A DNA stretch of 64,000 nt from Cupriavidus pauculus (GTDB lineage: Bacteria > Pseudomonadota > Gammaproteobacteria > Burkholderiales > Burkholderiaceae), in assembly GCF_003854935.1 (NCBI RefSeq), contig NZ_CP033969.1, positions 1,426,001-1,490,000 of the forward strand, in the 5' to 3' direction. Below, one piece after another: positions 1 through 9,427 of this stretch; the stretch's first letter is position 1; the number at the start of each line of letters is the position of its first letter. The translations under genes and the position numbers were made by a program. Below the pieces are notes generated by a model. The model was given only the letters and a program-made list of their open reading frames with translations. It had not been told where the DNA came from and searched no databases.

Positions 1-1
1 C

Positions 2-541
2 GCCGAGATCGGCCTGCCGAACGCGCGCAAGAAGGATTCGACCGGCATCTGCTTCATCGGCGAACGGCCGTTCCGGGACTTCCTGAACCGCTACCTGCCG
101 ACCAGACCGGGCCCGATGCTGACCGACGAAGGCAAGGTCGTCGGCGAACACATCGGCCTGGCGTTCTACACGCTGGGCCAGCGCAAGGGCATCGGCCTGG
201 GCGGCAGCCGGGATGGCAACGGCGATGCGTGGTACGTGGCGCGCAAGGACATGGCGGCCAACACGCTGTACGTGGTGCAGGGGCACGACCATCCGTGGCT
301 GCTCCAGCCGGAGCTGGATGCCGCGGACCTGTCCTGGGTGGCCGGCGAGCCGCCCGCCGCCGGCGCGACGATGGCCGCCAAGACCCGCTATCGCCAGAGC
401 GATGCGGCGTGCACGGTGGTGAAGGCGGAGGGCGATGCGCTGCGGCTGTCGTTCCCCGAGGCGCAATGGGCCGTGACGCCCGGGCAGTCGGCCGTGCTGT
501 ACGACGGCGAGGTATGCCTGGGCGGGGGCATCATCCAGTAG
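2..541 (+). CDS. mnmA: tRNA-specific 2-thiouridylase MnmA, C-terminal part
   Basis: This is the last 179 residues of MnmA; the start lies left of the window. MnmA adds sulfur to C2 of the wobble uridine of tRNA-Lys, -Glu and -Gln, using ATP and relayed persulfide sulfur, in the cytoplasm. The fragment opens in the region holding the second active-site cysteine ([10 protein letters not shown], Cys at residue 17 of the fragment). It continues through the central domain ([11 protein letters not shown]) and the C-terminal beta-barrel ([24 protein letters not shown]), which is the usual end of the family. The gene converges on a glutathione S-transferase and shares a terminator hairpin with it. 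The family assignment is secure. Confidence 0.93.
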   Translation, partial: AEIGLPNARKKDSTGICFIGERPFRDFLNRYLPTRPGPMLTDEGKVVGEHIGLAFYTLGQRKGIGLGGSRDGNGDAWYVARKDMAANTLYVVQGHDHPWLLQPELDAADLSWVAGEPPAAGATMAAKTRYRQSDAACTVVKAEGDALRLSFPEAQWAVTPGQSAVLYDGEVCLGGGIIQ

Positions 542-552
542 CTGCGATGGAA

Positions 553-577
553 AAAAGGGGCCAGACGGCCCCTTTTC
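553..577. terminator. Bidirectional terminator between mnmA and the GST gene
   Basis: A perfect 10-bp stem, AAAAGGGGCC pairing with GGCCCCTTTT around a 4-nt loop, lies in the gap between two convergent genes. It has A/T tracts on both sides, so it can work on either strand. Confidence 0.8.
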
Positions 578-596
578 TCATGGTGCGGCGGGGCGG

Positions 597-1211
597 TCAG
601 CCCTGCGGCGGCGCGGTGTCGATGAACGACTGGCGCTTTTCGATCTTGTCCTGGAACGCGACAAGGTTCTCGTACTGGTCGCGCCAGGCGATGTCCGGGA
701 AACGGAAATCGAGGTAGGCCAGCGCGCAGCCCACGGCCACGTCGGCCAGCGTGTAGTGGATGCCGGTGCACCACGGCTTGTCGGCCAGGCCCTTCGACAT
801 GGCGGCCAGGGCGGCGTCGATCTTGCCGCGCTGGCGGGCCACCCAGCTTTCGCTGCGTTCGGACGGCTCGCGCTGCGTGACTTCCAGCCGCACCAGCAGC
901 GCGGCGTCCAGCAGGCCGTCGGCCAGCGCTTCCCAGCAGCGCACTTCCAGGCGTTCACGGCCGCCCTGCGGGATCAGGCGGCTGACGGGCGACAGGGTAT
1001 CGGCGTATTCCGCGATCACGCGGGAATCGAAGACCGCGCCGCCGTCTTCCATGATCAGGCACGGGACCTTGCCGAGCGGATTGAACTGACCGATGGTGGT
1101 GTCGGGCGACCAGACGTTTTCCTCGATCATCTGGTAGTCGATCTTCTTCTCGGCCAGCACCACACGCACCTTGCGCGCGTACGGGCTGGTGTGGGACGCA
1201 TACAGCTTCAT
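597..1211 (-). CDS. Glutathione S-transferase family protein
   Basis: A 204-residue cytoplasmic protein with the two-domain GST fold. The N-terminal thioredoxin-like domain (residues 1-80) starts MKLYASHTSPYARKVRVVL and has the glutathione-binding segment GKVPCLIMEDGGAVFDSRVI with the usual cis-Pro and Asp-Ser. The C-terminal helical domain follows, including TLADVAVGCALAYLDFRF. Such proteins conjugate or reduce substrates with glutathione; the substrate here is unknown. The ATG is preceded by a good ribosome site (AAGGGGAGAAC). The promoter region carries a striking inverted repeat, listed separately. It resembles the YibF-like GSTs, but I do not assign a subfamily. Confidence 0.9.
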   Translation of the reverse strand: MKLYASHTSPYARKVRVVLAEKKIDYQMIEENVWSPDTTIGQFNPLGKVPCLIMEDGGAVFDSRVIAEYADTLSPVSRLIPQGGRERLEVRCWEALADGLLDAALLVRLEVTQREPSERSESWVARQRGKIDAALAAMSKGLADKPWCTGIHYTLADVAVGCALAYLDFRFPDIAWRDQYENLVAFQDKIEKRQSFIDTAPPQG

Positions 1212-1227
1212 GTTCTCCCCTTGAGCT

Positions 1228-1303
1228 TGTTATGAAGTGCATCGGCGCTCGTGGCACGGTGGCGCTGGCAGGCGCGTCGGCGTGCCCGATGGACTTCATA
1301 ACA
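1228..1303. repeat. 18-bp near-perfect inverted repeat upstream of GST
   Basis: The left arm at 1228-1245 reads TGTTATGAAGTGCATCGG. The reverse complement of the right arm at 1286-1303 reads TGTTATGAAGTCCATCGG, which is 17 of 18 matches. About 40 bp separate the arms, so the GST transcript leader could fold into a long hairpin. The arms are also more A/T-rich than their surroundings. It could be a regulatory structure, a factor-binding pair or a small mobile-repeat remnant. Confidence 0.75.
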
Positions 1304-1422
1304 GGCTAACGGATGAGCGAGCGCGAGTATACATGCGGAGTGCCGGGATTGCGGCGCCAATGCGGGCTTGCGCACGCTGCCCAACGCCGGCGCGCCGCGA
1401 GCGCGCACGGGGCCGGGGGCGA

Positions 1423-2943
<1,521 letters not shown>

Positions 2944-2985
2944 CGCCGTCTTGCCGCGCCACGGTTGCCGTGGCGACCAGACAAC

Positions 2986-3012
2986 AGGGCTGACCTTCGG
3001 GTCGGCCCTTTT
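2986..3012 (+). terminator. Rho-independent terminator after purB
   Basis: AGGGCTGACC pairs with GGTCGGCCCT across a stable TTCG tetraloop, with one G-T pair, and is followed by TTTT. Confidence 0.85.
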
Positions 3013-3238
3013 CGTTTGCGCGGGCTGGCCTGGCATCGCGTGGGTTCCCGAGCGCAGGGTGCGACACGTCACCACATCAAATCATTTGAATAACTTCATG
3101 AACTTCGACCCTTCCCAGCCGCTGCCGCTCACTCAATAATGCGAGAATTGCTGGCGCGTGAGGGACCGGTCCGGGACGAGACCGCGCTGCGACGCCAGCA
3201 GACCGCATCAACAACAAGGATCGAAGGGATTCACCGAG

Positions 3239-3802
3239 ATGGGCTACCAAGGAACCGGGCCGGGGGGCCAGGCGCAGTACACCGCCACCGCCATCGGGCT
3301 GCACTGGCTGATTGCATTCGGCATCTTCGCGGCGTTCGGCCTGGGCCTGTACATGACCAGCATCCCGGGGCTGACGCCGACCAAGCTCAAGCTGTTCTCG
3401 TGGCACAAGTGGCTGGGCGTGACGATCTTCGCCGTGGCCGTGCTGCGCGTGATCTGGCGCGCCACCCACGCCGCGCCGCCCGTGGCGCCCGGCACGCCGG
3501 CCTGGCAGGCCCGCGCCGCCGCCGCCGCGCACCATCTGCTCTATCTGCTGATCCTGATCGTGCCGATCACCGGCTACCTGTACAGCTCGGCCGCCGGCGT
3601 GCCGGTGGTGTACCTGGGCCTGTGGAAGCTGCCGGCGCTGATCGACGCCAGCGACACGCTCAAGCCCATCCTGAAGCAGGTGCATATCTGGCTGAACTAC
3701 AGCATGGCGGCCATCGTCGTGGTGCACGCGGCCGCGGCCGTCAAGCACCAGATCGTGGACCGCGATGGCACGCTGGGCCGCATGATCCCGTTCCTGCGCT
3801 GA
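3239..3802 (+). CDS. Cytochrome b561 family protein
   Basis: A 187-residue inner-membrane protein with four predicted transmembrane helices and histidines placed as b-haem ligands: GLHWLI (His22), SWHKWLG, and HIWLNYSMAAIVVVH near the end. Prokaryotic b561 proteins pass electrons in the membrane, and some oxidise superoxide or quinol. The ATG at 3239 follows an AAGGATCGAAGGG ribosome site; an earlier in-frame start lacks support. Two secreted YceI genes follow within 75 bp and 730 bp. b561-YceI pairing is common in proteobacteria and suggests a shared role with quinone or polyprenoid ligands, which is an inference. Confidence 0.9.
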   Translation: MGYQGTGPGGQAQYTATAIGLHWLIAFGIFAAFGLGLYMTSIPGLTPTKLKLFSWHKWLGVTIFAVAVLRVIWRATHAAPPVAPGTPAWQARAAAAAHHLLYLLILIVPITGYLYSSAAGVPVVYLGLWKLPALIDASDTLKPILKQVHIWLNYSMAAIVVVHAAAAVKHQIVDRDGTLGRMIPFLR

Positions 3803-3875
3803 GCGGCAGCGCACCGTTTGCCTGCTTTCCGCCTGACCAACCGGCCGCGATGGCCAGCCACCACTGGAGTCTCAG

Positions 3876-4451
3876 ATGAAACGCATGACCCGTCCCGGCA
3901 CGATGATCGTGGCGGCCACCCTGGCAGCTACCGCGCTGGCCGCCAACCTTGCCTGGGCGCAGATCGACGCCGCCAAGAGCACGGTCACGGCCACCGCCAA
4001 GCAGATCGGCGTGCCGATGGAAGGCAAGTTCAGGAAGTTCGACGCCACGCTGGACTTCGATCCGGCCAAGCTGGCCACGTCGTCGGCCAAGGTCGAGATC
4101 GACGTGTCGTCGTTCGAGATCGGCGACGCCGAGACCACCAAGGAGGTCAAGGGCCGCGACTGGTTCGACGCCGCCAAGTATCCGAAGGCGGTGTTCCAGT
4201 CGACCAGCATCAAGGCCGGCGCGGCCGGCAAGTACGAAGTGGCCGGCAAGCTGACCATCAAGGGCAAGACCGTGGACGTGACCGTCCCGGCCACGTACCG
4301 CCAGGACGGCACCGCCCAGGTGTTCGACGGCGTGCTGCCCATCAAGCGCACCACGTTCAACATCGGCGATGGCGAATGGAAGGATACTTCCGTCGTGGCC
4401 GACGACGTCCAGATCAAGTTCCACCTCGTGACCCCGGCGAAGAAGGGCTGA
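3876..4451 (+). CDS. YceI family periplasmic protein (first copy)
   Basis: A 191-residue protein with a signal peptide (residues 1-28, probable cleavage after AWA). A single YceI lipocalin-like domain follows, from IDAAKSTVTATAKQIGVPMEGKF to VQIKFHLVTPAKKG. The family binds polyisoprenoid or amide ligands in a beta-barrel; its physiological role is not settled. The segment FEIGDAETTKEVKGRDWFDAAKYP is typical. The gene lies 73 bp after cytochrome b561 and 78 bp before a second YceI, so the three probably form one transcript. The two YceI copies are clearly divergent and are not a recent duplication. Confidence 0.9.
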   Translation: MKRMTRPGTMIVAATLAATALAANLAWAQIDAAKSTVTATAKQIGVPMEGKFRKFDATLDFDPAKLATSSAKVEIDVSSFEIGDAETTKEVKGRDWFDAAKYPKAVFQSTSIKAGAAGKYEVAGKLTIKGKTVDVTVPATYRQDGTAQVFDGVLPIKRTTFNIGDGEWKDTSVVADDVQIKFHLVTPAKKG

Positions 4452-4529
4452 GGCGGGCACTGTCCCGCTCGACGCTCCTTGGCCGTTATTCCTGACCTTC
4501 CTCTCCAACTTTTTGACGGGAGACTCAAC

Positions 4530-5120
4530 ATGAAGATGCGCACCCTGATCGCCGCCGCCGCGGCTGCCTCCGCCACGTTTGCCGCCGGCGCCGCCATGGC
4601 GACCGCCACGACGTACAACATCGACCCGACCCACACGTACCCGAGCTTCGAGGCCGACCACATGGGCGGCCTGTCCAAGTGGCGCGGCAAGTTCGACAAG
4701 TCCAGCGGCGTGGTGACGCTGGACCGCGCTGGCAAGGCCGGCACGGTCGACATCAAGATCGACGCCGCGTCGATCGACTTCGGCAACGGCAAGCTCAACG
4801 AGCACGCCAAGGGCCCGGAAATGTTCGACGTGCAGGCATTCCCGGATGCCACGTACAAGGGCAAGTTCTCGAAGTTCAAGGGCGACGTGCCGACCGAAGT
4901 GGACGGCGTGCTGACGCTGAAGGGCGTGTCGAAGCCGGTGAAGCTGGAGATCAAGGAATTCAAGTGCATGCAGCACCCGATGCTCAAGCGTGAAGCCTGC
5001 GGCGCCGACGCCGTGGCCCACTTCAACCGCGCCGACTTCGGCATCGACTACGGCGTGAAGTACGGCTTCAAGCAGGACGTGAGCCTGGCCATTCAGGTGG
5101 AAGCGGTCAAGGCCGATTGA
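4530..5120 (+). CDS. YceI family periplasmic protein (second copy)
   Basis: A 196-residue secreted YceI protein. The ATG at 4530 follows GACGGGAGA and opens a signal peptide (residues 1-24, cleavage after AMA). The mature protein begins [31 protein letters not shown], the classic YceI opening. It has two cysteines near residues 150-163 ([12 protein letters not shown]) that could form a disulfide; the first copy lacks them. It is the last gene of the b561-YceI-YceI group and is followed by three hairpins, the last a strong terminator. Confidence 0.92.
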   Translation: MKMRTLIAAAAAASATFAAGAAMATATTYNIDPTHTYPSFEADHMGGLSKWRGKFDKSSGVVTLDRAGKAGTVDIKIDAASIDFGNGKLNEHAKGPEMFDVQAFPDATYKGKFSKFKGDVPTEVDGVLTLKGVSKPVKLEIKEFKCMQHPMLKREACGADAVAHFNRADFGIDYGVKYGFKQDVSLAIQVEAVKAD

Positions 5121-5194
5121 TCATGCCGCGACGCATCCGCCGCCGGCGGATGCCGTCATGGAGAAATGTTATTTCTCCAATACAAAGTAGAAAA

Positions 5195-5227
5195 ATGAGC
5201 CAACTATCCTGTTGGCTCATTTTTTTT
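5195..5227 (+). terminator. Rho-independent terminator after the YceI genes
   Basis: ATGAGCCAAC pairs perfectly with GTTGGCTCAT around a 6-nt loop and runs into seven T residues. It separates the YceI group from the phc operon. Confidence 0.92.
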
Positions 5228-5265
5228 GCGCTTTGCATACCCCACTTCATGCAGCAGGTGCACTG

Positions 5266-5295
5266 TTGTGCGGTGAAGAATTGCCACAGTACAAT
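5266..5295 (+). promoter_or_regulatory. Candidate sigma-70 promoter for phcB
   Basis: TTGTGC and TACAAT are separated by 18 bp in an otherwise GC-rich region just after the upstream terminator. Both boxes are imperfect, so this is tentative. Confidence 0.35.
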
Positions 5296-5513
5296 GGGTC
5301 GCCGCAGTCCCACCCTCTGGGGCGGCGTCGCTCCGTCCCCGAAACACCCCTGGCGGCGCGCGCCCCGCAACTGGTCACGCGCATCGATATGAGCATTGGC
5401 TGCATTCCCTGACAGGTAGTTTCGCCGCAAGACCCTTGCCTTGAGCTGTACCCGGCCGACGCCTGCTGGCGCCGTGTCCCGCAGCGTTTCTCGGATTTCC
5501 CTGGCGCGATACC

Positions 5514-6905
5514 GTGTACTCCAAAACGCAAATCGATCCGGTAGTTAGCTTCCGCAACTCGCAGGGCGAGCAGGTGCGGGGCACGATCATCAATCTCCAG
5601 CGCAAGTCGCTGGTGATGGAAATCTACAATCCCTACTCGATTGTCCAGGTCAGCGAAGTATTGAGCGAGCTGAGCGTGCGGATGGGCGCGAAGAACGCCT
5701 ACCTGGGCAAGGCCGTGGTCATGAGCCTGGTGAACACCGGCCTGACCGCGGTGGTGTCGCTGACACTGATCGACGAGTGGCGCGAACTGACAGACGTCAA
5801 CGATGCACCGAAATCGGTCGCGCGTGAGGCCGAGCTGTTCGTCCAGGACTGGGACACCCGCTTCAACATCCGGCGCGACTACCAGATCGTGGTCAACGAG
5901 ATGCGGGCGTTCCTGTCCGAAGTCTCGCGCTGGGTGGAACAGGTGGACCTGACCGAATCGCTGCCCAAGAAGGAAGGCCGGCTGCGCGAGGACGTGTTCT
6001 ACGAACTGGCCACGCCGCTGATGGGCAAGGTGAAGACTTACCTCGACTGGCTGGAGGACGAGGCCAAGCGGGTGGACCAGGAACTGGCGCCCGTGCACCG
6101 TACCTACGCCCAGGCGGCGCTGCACCCGCTGCTGCTGCGCGCGCCGTTCGTCTACCGCACGTTCACCAAGCCGCTCGGCTACGCGGGCGACTACGAGATG
6201 GTGAACCAGATCCTGAGCGATCCGCAGCAGGGTCCCACCACCTACTTCCAGATCGTCAATACCGCCTTCCTGAAGGCGGCGGTAGCCACGGCCCACCGCA
6301 ACCGGATCGACCTGCTGGTCGACTTCCTGACCCGGCAGGCCGAACGCGCGCGGGCCGAGGGCCGGCCGTTCCGGGTGCTCAACGTGGGCTGCGGCCCGGC
6401 GTTCGAGATCCAGCGCTTTGTCCGTGAATACCCGAATCCCGAGCTGCTGTCGTTCCAGCTGATCGACTTCAGCGAGGAAACGCTGGAATACACCCGCGCC
6501 TCGGTGGAGCGCTCGGCGGCGGGCGCCGGCCGCAAGGTGTCGGTGGAGATGGTGCACCAGTCCGTGCACGACCTGCTCAAGCGCCGCATTGCGATGGACG
6601 ACCCGAGCCTGCGCGAATTCGACGCCGTCTACTGCGCCGGGCTGTTCGACTACCTGTCCGACAAGGTCTGCGCGCGGCTGCTGCAGTATTTTGCGTCGCG
6701 CTCGCGGCCGGGCGGCCAGTTGCTGGTCACCAACGTCCACTCCGACAACCCCGAGAAGTTCGGGATGGAACACCTGCTGGAGTGGTATCTGATCTACCGA
6801 GACGAGGCAGGGATGACCTCGGTCTTGCCGGAGAACTCGCATGCCCACCGACTTTATGTCGATGAAACCGGCGTCAATGTCTTCGCCGAAGCCACTGTCA
6901 GCTGA
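5514..6905 (+). CDS. phcB: PhcB-type SAM-dependent methyltransferase (quorum-signal synthase)
   Basis: A 463-residue protein with a GTG start. Residues 1-90 look like a PilZ-type beta-barrel (VSFRNSQGEQVRGTIINLQRKS). A helical linker follows, then a class I methyltransferase domain from about residue 280, with SAM motif I (FRVLNVGCGPAFEIQRF; VGCG at 291-294) and the acidic strand end LIDFSEETLEY. In Ralstonia solanacearum PhcB is a methyltransferase of about 52 kDa that makes the 3-hydroxy fatty acid methyl ester autoinducer. Size, architecture and the kinase/regulator genes downstream fit that role. It overlaps phcS by up to 65 bp, implying translational coupling. The ester chain length cannot be read from sequence. 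Confidence 0.85.
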   Translation: MYSKTQIDPVVSFRNSQGEQVRGTIINLQRKSLVMEIYNPYSIVQVSEVLSELSVRMGAKNAYLGKAVVMSLVNTGLTAVVSLTLIDEWRELTDVNDAPKSVAREAELFVQDWDTRFNIRRDYQIVVNEMRAFLSEVSRWVEQVDLTESLPKKEGRLREDVFYELATPLMGKVKTYLDWLEDEAKRVDQELAPVHRTYAQAALHPLLLRAPFVYRTFTKPLGYAGDYEMVNQILSDPQQGPTTYFQIVNTAFLKAAVATAHRNRIDLLVDFLTRQAERARAEGRPFRVLNVGCGPAFEIQRFVREYPNPELLSFQLIDFSEETLEYTRASVERSAAGAGRKVSVEMVHQSVHDLLKRRIAMDDPSLREFDAVYCAGLFDYLSDKVCARLLQYFASRSRPGGQLLVTNVHSDNPEKFGMEHLLEWYLIYRDEAGMTSVLPENSHAHRLYVDETGVNVFAEATVS

Positions 6906-8286
6906 CGTGGCCGACGTGGCGGACGCCGAAGAGGCGGCGCCGGCGGCCAGGCCCGTCAGCTCGAACCAGCTCTACGCCGGCTACCAGTCCGAACTGGCCG
7001 ACTTCCGCCTGGCGTTCAGCCGGGGCGGGGCGTACACGGCCATCGCGCTGGTGATGTTGGGCGTGGGGCTCGACTACGGCCAGTACCCGCACCTGCAGGT
7101 GCCGTTCGCCATCGCCCGCGTATTGGTGTCGCTGCTGATCGCCGGTGTGGTGGTGGCGCTGTACAGCCAGGCCGGCCGCCGCTTTGCGCCGTGGCTGACC
7201 ATGACGTGGCTGCTGCTGCCGCAGATCATGATCGCCTGGATGATCTCGCGCACCGAAGGGGTGGAATCGCCGTACTACGTCGGCCTGAACCTGGCGATCT
7301 TCGCGTCGGGCATCGCGCTGCCGTTCGGGCTATGGCAGAACCTGGTGTTCGGCATCCTGTCGTACGTGCTCTACGCCGCGGCCTGCCTGCTGCACCCCGG
7401 CGGTATCGAGCCGATGGGCACGTTCATCGTCAACTCGCTGTTCCTGCTGTTCGCGGCGGCGGCCAGCGGTGTGTACACGTTCTTCAACGAACGGGCGCGC
7501 TTCATGCTGTTCCGGCTCAAGGCCGAGGTGGCGGACAAGAATACCGAGCTGGAGGTCATCAACCGCAAGCTCGTCGACATCAAGGGCCAGATGCTCCAGC
7601 AGGAAAAGATGGCGGCCATCGGTACGCTGGCGGCCGGCCTGCTGCACGAGGTGAACAACCCCGTGAACTTCTGCCTGATGGCCATCGAGGTGGCCATGGA
7701 GGAGCCGGCGGCCAAGTCCGAGCCGATGCTGGAAGAGTGCCTGGTCGATGCCAAGCAGGGCATGCAGCGCATCCAGCATATCGTGTCCGACCTGAAGACC
7801 TTTGCCTACCGCAAGCCCGGGGCCGAGGTGGAAGGCACGCCGTTCCTGTTCGAGAAGGCGCTGGATTCGTCGCAGCGCTTGACCGCGCACGAGTTGCGCG
7901 GCGTCAAGATGACGCGCGAGATGCCCGACGACACGCTGGTGATGGGCGACGAAGCCGCCATTATCGGCGTGCTGATCAACCTGTTCTCGAACGCCGCGCT
8001 GGCGATGCGCAAGGCCGGCACCAAGGAGCCGGCCATCCATACCACGGTGCGCTGGCAGGAAAAGCGCCTGCACGTGACGGTCAAGGACAACGGTCCGGGC
8101 ATCGCGCCCGAGCACCTGGCGCGCGTGTTCGAGCCGTTCTTCACGACGCGGGAAGTGGGGCAGGGGCTGGGCCTGGGGCTGTCGATCAGCTATGCGGTGA
8201 TCGAGCGCCACGGCGGGGTGCTGTTCGCCGAAAGCGAGGTCGGCCAGTGGGCCGCCTTCAGTTTCGACCTCCCGCGGGCGGAGTAA
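6841..8286 (+). CDS. phcS: PhcS-type membrane sensor histidine kinase
   Basis: A 481-residue inner-membrane kinase. After a polar N-terminus come about six hydrophobic helices (residues 65-215) and no large periplasmic domain, as expected for a sensor of a lipophilic signal. A coiled-coil linker leads to the phospho-acceptor motif GTLAAGLLHEVNNPVNF (His269 from this start). The ATPase domain has an N box (LINLFSNAALAM), G1 (DNGPGI) and G2 (GLGLGLSISYAV), so it should be active. GGAG lies 9 bp before the ATG at 6841; ATGs at 6856 and 6862 are alternatives. In Ralstonia, PhcS detects the PhcB methyl ester. phcR follows within 4-10 bp. Confidence 0.85.
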   Translation: MPTDFMSMKPASMSSPKPLSADVADVADAEEAAPAARPVSSNQLYAGYQSELADFRLAFSRGGAYTAIALVMLGVGLDYGQYPHLQVPFAIARVLVSLLIAGVVVALYSQAGRRFAPWLTMTWLLLPQIMIAWMISRTEGVESPYYVGLNLAIFASGIALPFGLWQNLVFGILSYVLYAAACLLHPGGIEPMGTFIVNSLFLLFAAAASGVYTFFNERARFMLFRLKAEVADKNTELEVINRKLVDIKGQMLQQEKMAAIGTLAAGLLHEVNNPVNFCLMAIEVAMEEPAAKSEPMLEECLVDAKQGMQRIQHIVSDLKTFAYRKPGAEVEGTPFLFEKALDSSQRLTAHELRGVKMTREMPDDTLVMGDEAAIIGVLINLFSNAALAMRKAGTKEPAIHTTVRWQEKRLHVTVKDNGPGIAPEHLARVFEPFFTTREVGQGLGLGLSISYAVIERHGGVLFAESEVGQWAAFSFDLPRAE

Positions 8287-8296
8287 GGCAGTGACG

Positions 8297-9427
8297 ATGG
8301 ACACCACGCAGACGCGGCCCACCATTCTCTACGTCGACGACGAGGAGATGGCCTGCAAGTATTTCGCGCGCGCGGTCGGTAGCGAGTACGAGGTGTTGTC
8401 GGCCACCGGCGCCGACGAGGCCGTCGGCATCCTGCGCGCGCACCACGCGCGCATCTCGGTGCTGGTGACCGATTTCCGCATGCCCGGCCGCGACGGCGGC
8501 GACCTGCTGCGGCAGGTGGCGCAGGAATTCCCCCAGATCGTGCGCATCCTGGTCACGGCCTATGCCGACAAGGACATGCTGCTGGAGACCGTGAACACCG
8601 GCGAGGTGTTCCGGATACTCGAAAAGCCCATCGGCGTGGCCGACGTGCGGGACATCCTGCGCCTGGCCGGCGAGCGCTACCGCGAACGCGCGGTGCGCCA
8701 GCAGCGGCTGATGGCCATCGACGAGACGCTGGCGTTCCTGGCGCACGAACTGAACACGCCGCTCGCGGCGATCGCCAATTTCGCGCTCGGCATCGAGTCG
8801 CGCGTGGGCGGCGAGTACAGCGAGGCGCGGCAGGCCGAGATCGGGCGGGCGGCCAGTGCCATGCATGACAACGCCCAGTATTGCCTGGCGGTGCTGTCGT
8901 CGTTCCTGCAGTCGGTGCGCAGCAGCGCCGGCGGGGCGGTGCCGGCGCGCGGTGTCGGACAGGAGGTCAGCGCGGGGGCGCTCGTCGCATCCCTGCTGGA
9001 TACCTATCCTTTTGCCGATAACCAGCGTAGCTGGGTGCACGTGGAGATGGAGGGCGACTTCCCCGTGCCCACGCTGCCGAACTGCGTGGCGCTGGTGCTG
9101 TCGTCGGTCATGAGCAATGCGCTGCGCGCTCTGGCCGATGTGAGTGTCCCCTCGCTACGTTTCGTGGTGGTGGCTGGCGACCGGCCCGAGATCCGCATCG
9201 CCGACAACGGGCCCGGCATCCCGCCCGAGGTCATGGGCCGGCTGCTGGTGGATCCGGTGACCACGCATGCGTCGGCGGGCGGCAGTGGCATGGGCATGAT
9301 TTTCTGCAACCGGGTGATGCAGTCCTTCGGTGGCGGCATCCGGATTGCGTCGGCCTCGGGCGCCGGCACGACCGTTACCCTCGATTTCCCCAATTTCAAG
9401 AATCGTATGCACAGGAGTGATCGATGA
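8297..9427 (+). CDS. phcR: PhcR-type response regulator with C-terminal histidine kinase domain
   Basis: A 376-residue hybrid in the uncommon receiver-then-kinase order. The receiver domain (residues 9-125) has the acidic pair Asp14/Asp15, phospho-acceptor Asp59 (VLVTDFRMPG), Thr87 and Lys110. A HisKA-like helix follows with FLAHELNTPLAAIANF (His150). The ATPase domain ends with DNGPGIPPEVMGRLL and GGSGMGMIFCNRVM, so key motifs are kept although divergent. There is no DNA-binding domain. This matches the description of Ralstonia PhcR, in which a kinase module replaces the output domain. The ATG at 8297 sits 8 bp after AAGG; a GTG at 8291 is possible. The stop overlaps the phcQ start. Confidence 0.85.
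   Translation: MDTTQTRPTILYVDDEEMACKYFARAVGSEYEVLSATGADEAVGILRAHHARISVLVTDFRMPGRDGGDLLRQVAQEFPQIVRILVTAYADKDMLLETVNTGEVFRILEKPIGVADVRDILRLAGERYRERAVRQQRLMAIDETLAFLAHELNTPLAAIANFALGIESRVGGEYSEARQAEIGRAASAMHDNAQYCLAVLSSFLQSVRSSAGGAVPARGVGQEVSAGALVASLLDTYPFADNQRSWVHVEMEGDFPVPTLPNCVALVLSSVMSNALRALADVSVPSLRFVVVAGDRPEIRIADNGPGIPPEVMGRLLVDPVTTHASAGGSGMGMIFCNRVMQSFGGGIRIASASGAGTTVTLDFPNFKNRMHRSDR

Larger units (their letters stand above)
5121..5513 (+). other. Intergenic region before phcB, with three hairpins and a candidate promoter
   Basis: This 393-bp gap has no supported gene. Its first 110 bp hold three consecutive hairpins: GCATCCGCC/GGCGGATGC at 5133-5153, GGAGAAAT/ATTTCTCC at 5160-5178, and a U-tailed terminator. 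A candidate promoter for the phc operon lies at 5266-5295, leaving a leader of about 215 nt before phcB. Confidence 0.6.

Noticed and set aside
5117-5430. Small frames in the gap upstream of phcB
   Set aside because: They run through three hairpins and a terminator and show no ribosome site or sensible composition.
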